This document shows, one piece after another, positions 42,040 to 42,866 of a stretch of DNA of 42,866 bases. The notes below the pieces were generated by a model. The model saw only the letters and a program-made list of their open reading frames with translations, had not been told where the DNA came from and ran no database searches. The translations under genes and the position numbers were made by a program. Numbering within the stretch: the first letter of the stretch is position 1; each line of letters opens with the position of its first letter. The DNA comes from Burkholderiales bacterium (GTDB lineage Bacteria; Pseudomonadota; Gammaproteobacteria; Burkholderiales; Casimicrobiaceae), in NCBI GenBank assembly GCA_025935675.1, contig JAICUU010000005.1:1-42866 (forward strand), given 5' to 3'.

Positions 42040-42866
42040 CTATGGCAACACCGCGATCGCGTCCAAGCCGGCGGTCTCGGGCAGGCCGGCCATCAGGTTC
42101 ATGTTCTGCACCGCCTGGCCCGCCGCGCCCTTGACGAGGTTGTCCATCACCACGACGACCCGCGCGAGGCCCGTTCCCGCGGGTGCGTCGACGGCGATCC
42201 GCAGCATGTTGGACGCGCGTACCGAGCGCGTCTCCGGCGCCGAGCCGGCTGGCATCACGTCGACGAACGGCTCGCCAGCGTAGCGCTTCTCGAAGACCGC
42301 CTGAACGTCGACGGCGCGCGCGAGCGGCGCGTACAGCGTCGACAGGATGCCGCGGATCATCGGCGTGAGGTGTGGCGTGAACAGCACCGACACGCGGCCT
42401 TTGCCCGCGGCGACCGCCGACAGGCCCTGCACGATCTCCGGATGATGGCGATGGCCGCCGAGGCCGTACGCCGCGAAGTTGTCGGAGGCCTCGGCGAACA
42501 GGAGCTGCGTCTCGGTCTTGCGCCCCGCGCCCGACACGCCCGACTTGCAGTCGGCGATCAGCTTCGAGCCATCGACGACGCCGGCCTCGACGAGCGGCAG
42601 GAAGCCGAGCTGCACGGTGGTGGGATAGCAGCCCGGGTTGCCGACGATGCGCGCCTTGCGGATCGCCTCGCGGTTCATCTCGGGCAGGCCGTATACCGAC
42701 TCCGCGAGGAGGTCGGGGCAGGCGTGCGGCATCTTGTACCAGCGCTCGAACGTCGCCGTGTCCTTGAGCCGGAAGTCGGCGGCGAGGTCGATGATCTTCG
42801 CGCCGGCGCCGACGAGCTCGCGCGCCTGGCTCATCGCCACGCCGTGCGGCGTCGCGAAGAAGACGA
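42040..42866 (-). CDS. argC: N-acetyl-gamma-glutamyl-phosphate reductase (5' end cut by the window)
   Basis: About 275 codons are visible, open through the right edge, so the N-terminal nucleotide-binding part is missing. The catalytic Cys lies in [13 protein letters not shown]. Other ArgC features are [32 protein letters not shown] and [11 protein letters not shown] with the active-site His. [32 protein letters not shown] closes the substrate domain. It reduces N-acetylglutamyl phosphate with NADPH in arginine synthesis. It reads toward the DUF6776 gene. Confidence 0.97.
   Translation of the reverse strand, partial: VFFATPHGVAMSQARELVGAGAKIIDLAADFRLKDTATFERWYKMPHACPDLLAESVYGLPEMNREAIRKARIVGNPGCYPTTVQLGFLPLVEAGVVDGSKLIADCKSGVSGAGRKTETQLLFAEASDNFAAYGLGGHRHHPEIVQGLSAVAAGKGRVSVLFTPHLTPMIRGILSTLYAPLARAVDVQAVFEKRYAGEPFVDVMPAGSAPETRSVRASNMLRIAVDAPAGTGLARVVVVMDNLVKGAAGQAVQNMNLMAGLPETAGLDAIAVLP

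Overview
The window is about 43 kb of very GC-rich (roughly 70% by eye), densely coding bacterial DNA. Gene content and order point to a betaproteobacterium, most likely a Burkholderiales relative. The evidence is a Bug/TctC-type solute receptor with TctB and TctA, a tkt-gap-pgk-pyk glycolytic block, a soxCDYZAXB thiosulfate-oxidation cluster, and a tyrS / M23 peptidase / anmK / erpA / bactofilin / DUF6776 / argC block. This assignment is inferred from gene types and synteny. I see no rRNA, tRNA, CRISPR array or insertion sequence, and no gap above 300 bases lacks a gene.

Region 1 (1-11.8 kb, all minus strand) is a catabolic locus of unknown substrate. It encodes a TetR regulator, a Rossmann NAD-dependent epimerase/dehydrogenase, a DapA-like aldolase, a TctC-TctB-TctA uptake system, a TIM-barrel isomerase, an enolase-superfamily protein, a Gfo/Idh/MocA oxidoreductase, a DUF993 protein and a second TIM-barrel isomerase that runs off the left edge. 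The same 17-bp operator-like sequence, GTTAAC-N6-GTTAC, lies just before tetR and on the promoter of the receptor gene. A self-regulated, substrate-induced regulon is the simplest reading.

Region 2 (11.9-19.5 kb, minus strand) is central carbon metabolism: tkt, a GNAT acetyltransferase, gap, a sulfotransferase, a DUF6356 protein, pgk and pyk. A sigma70-like promoter precedes tkt. The 3' end of pyk is followed by a degenerate in-frame copy of its last codons inside a long inverted repeat.

Region 3 (19.7-20.9 kb, plus strand) holds speD and speE, which together make spermidine. Region 4 (21.0-24.3 kb, plus strand) holds a small acidic hypothetical protein, a secreted sedolisin-type (S53) peptidase with its own terminator, a lipoprotein and a small secreted protein. 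The latter three use visibly more A/T than their surroundings and look like an accessory insertion.

Region 5 (24.3-31.3 kb, plus strand) is the sox cluster: an ArsR-type regulator followed by soxC, soxD, soxY, soxZ, soxA, soxX and soxB. All core components for complete periplasmic oxidation of thiosulfate to sulfate are present, including the SoxCD sulfane dehydrogenase. SoxX looks like a lipoprotein.

Region 6 (31.4-42.9 kb) is a housekeeping block: tyrS on minus, the M23 peptidase and anmK on plus, then erpA, bactofilin, DUF6776 and argC on minus. A module of an ECF sigma factor, a transmembrane Ser/Thr kinase and a secreted di-haem cytochrome sits between anmK and erpA. tyrS appears to be preceded by a 22-codon leader ORF with a strong ribosome binding site whose stop overlaps the tyrS start.
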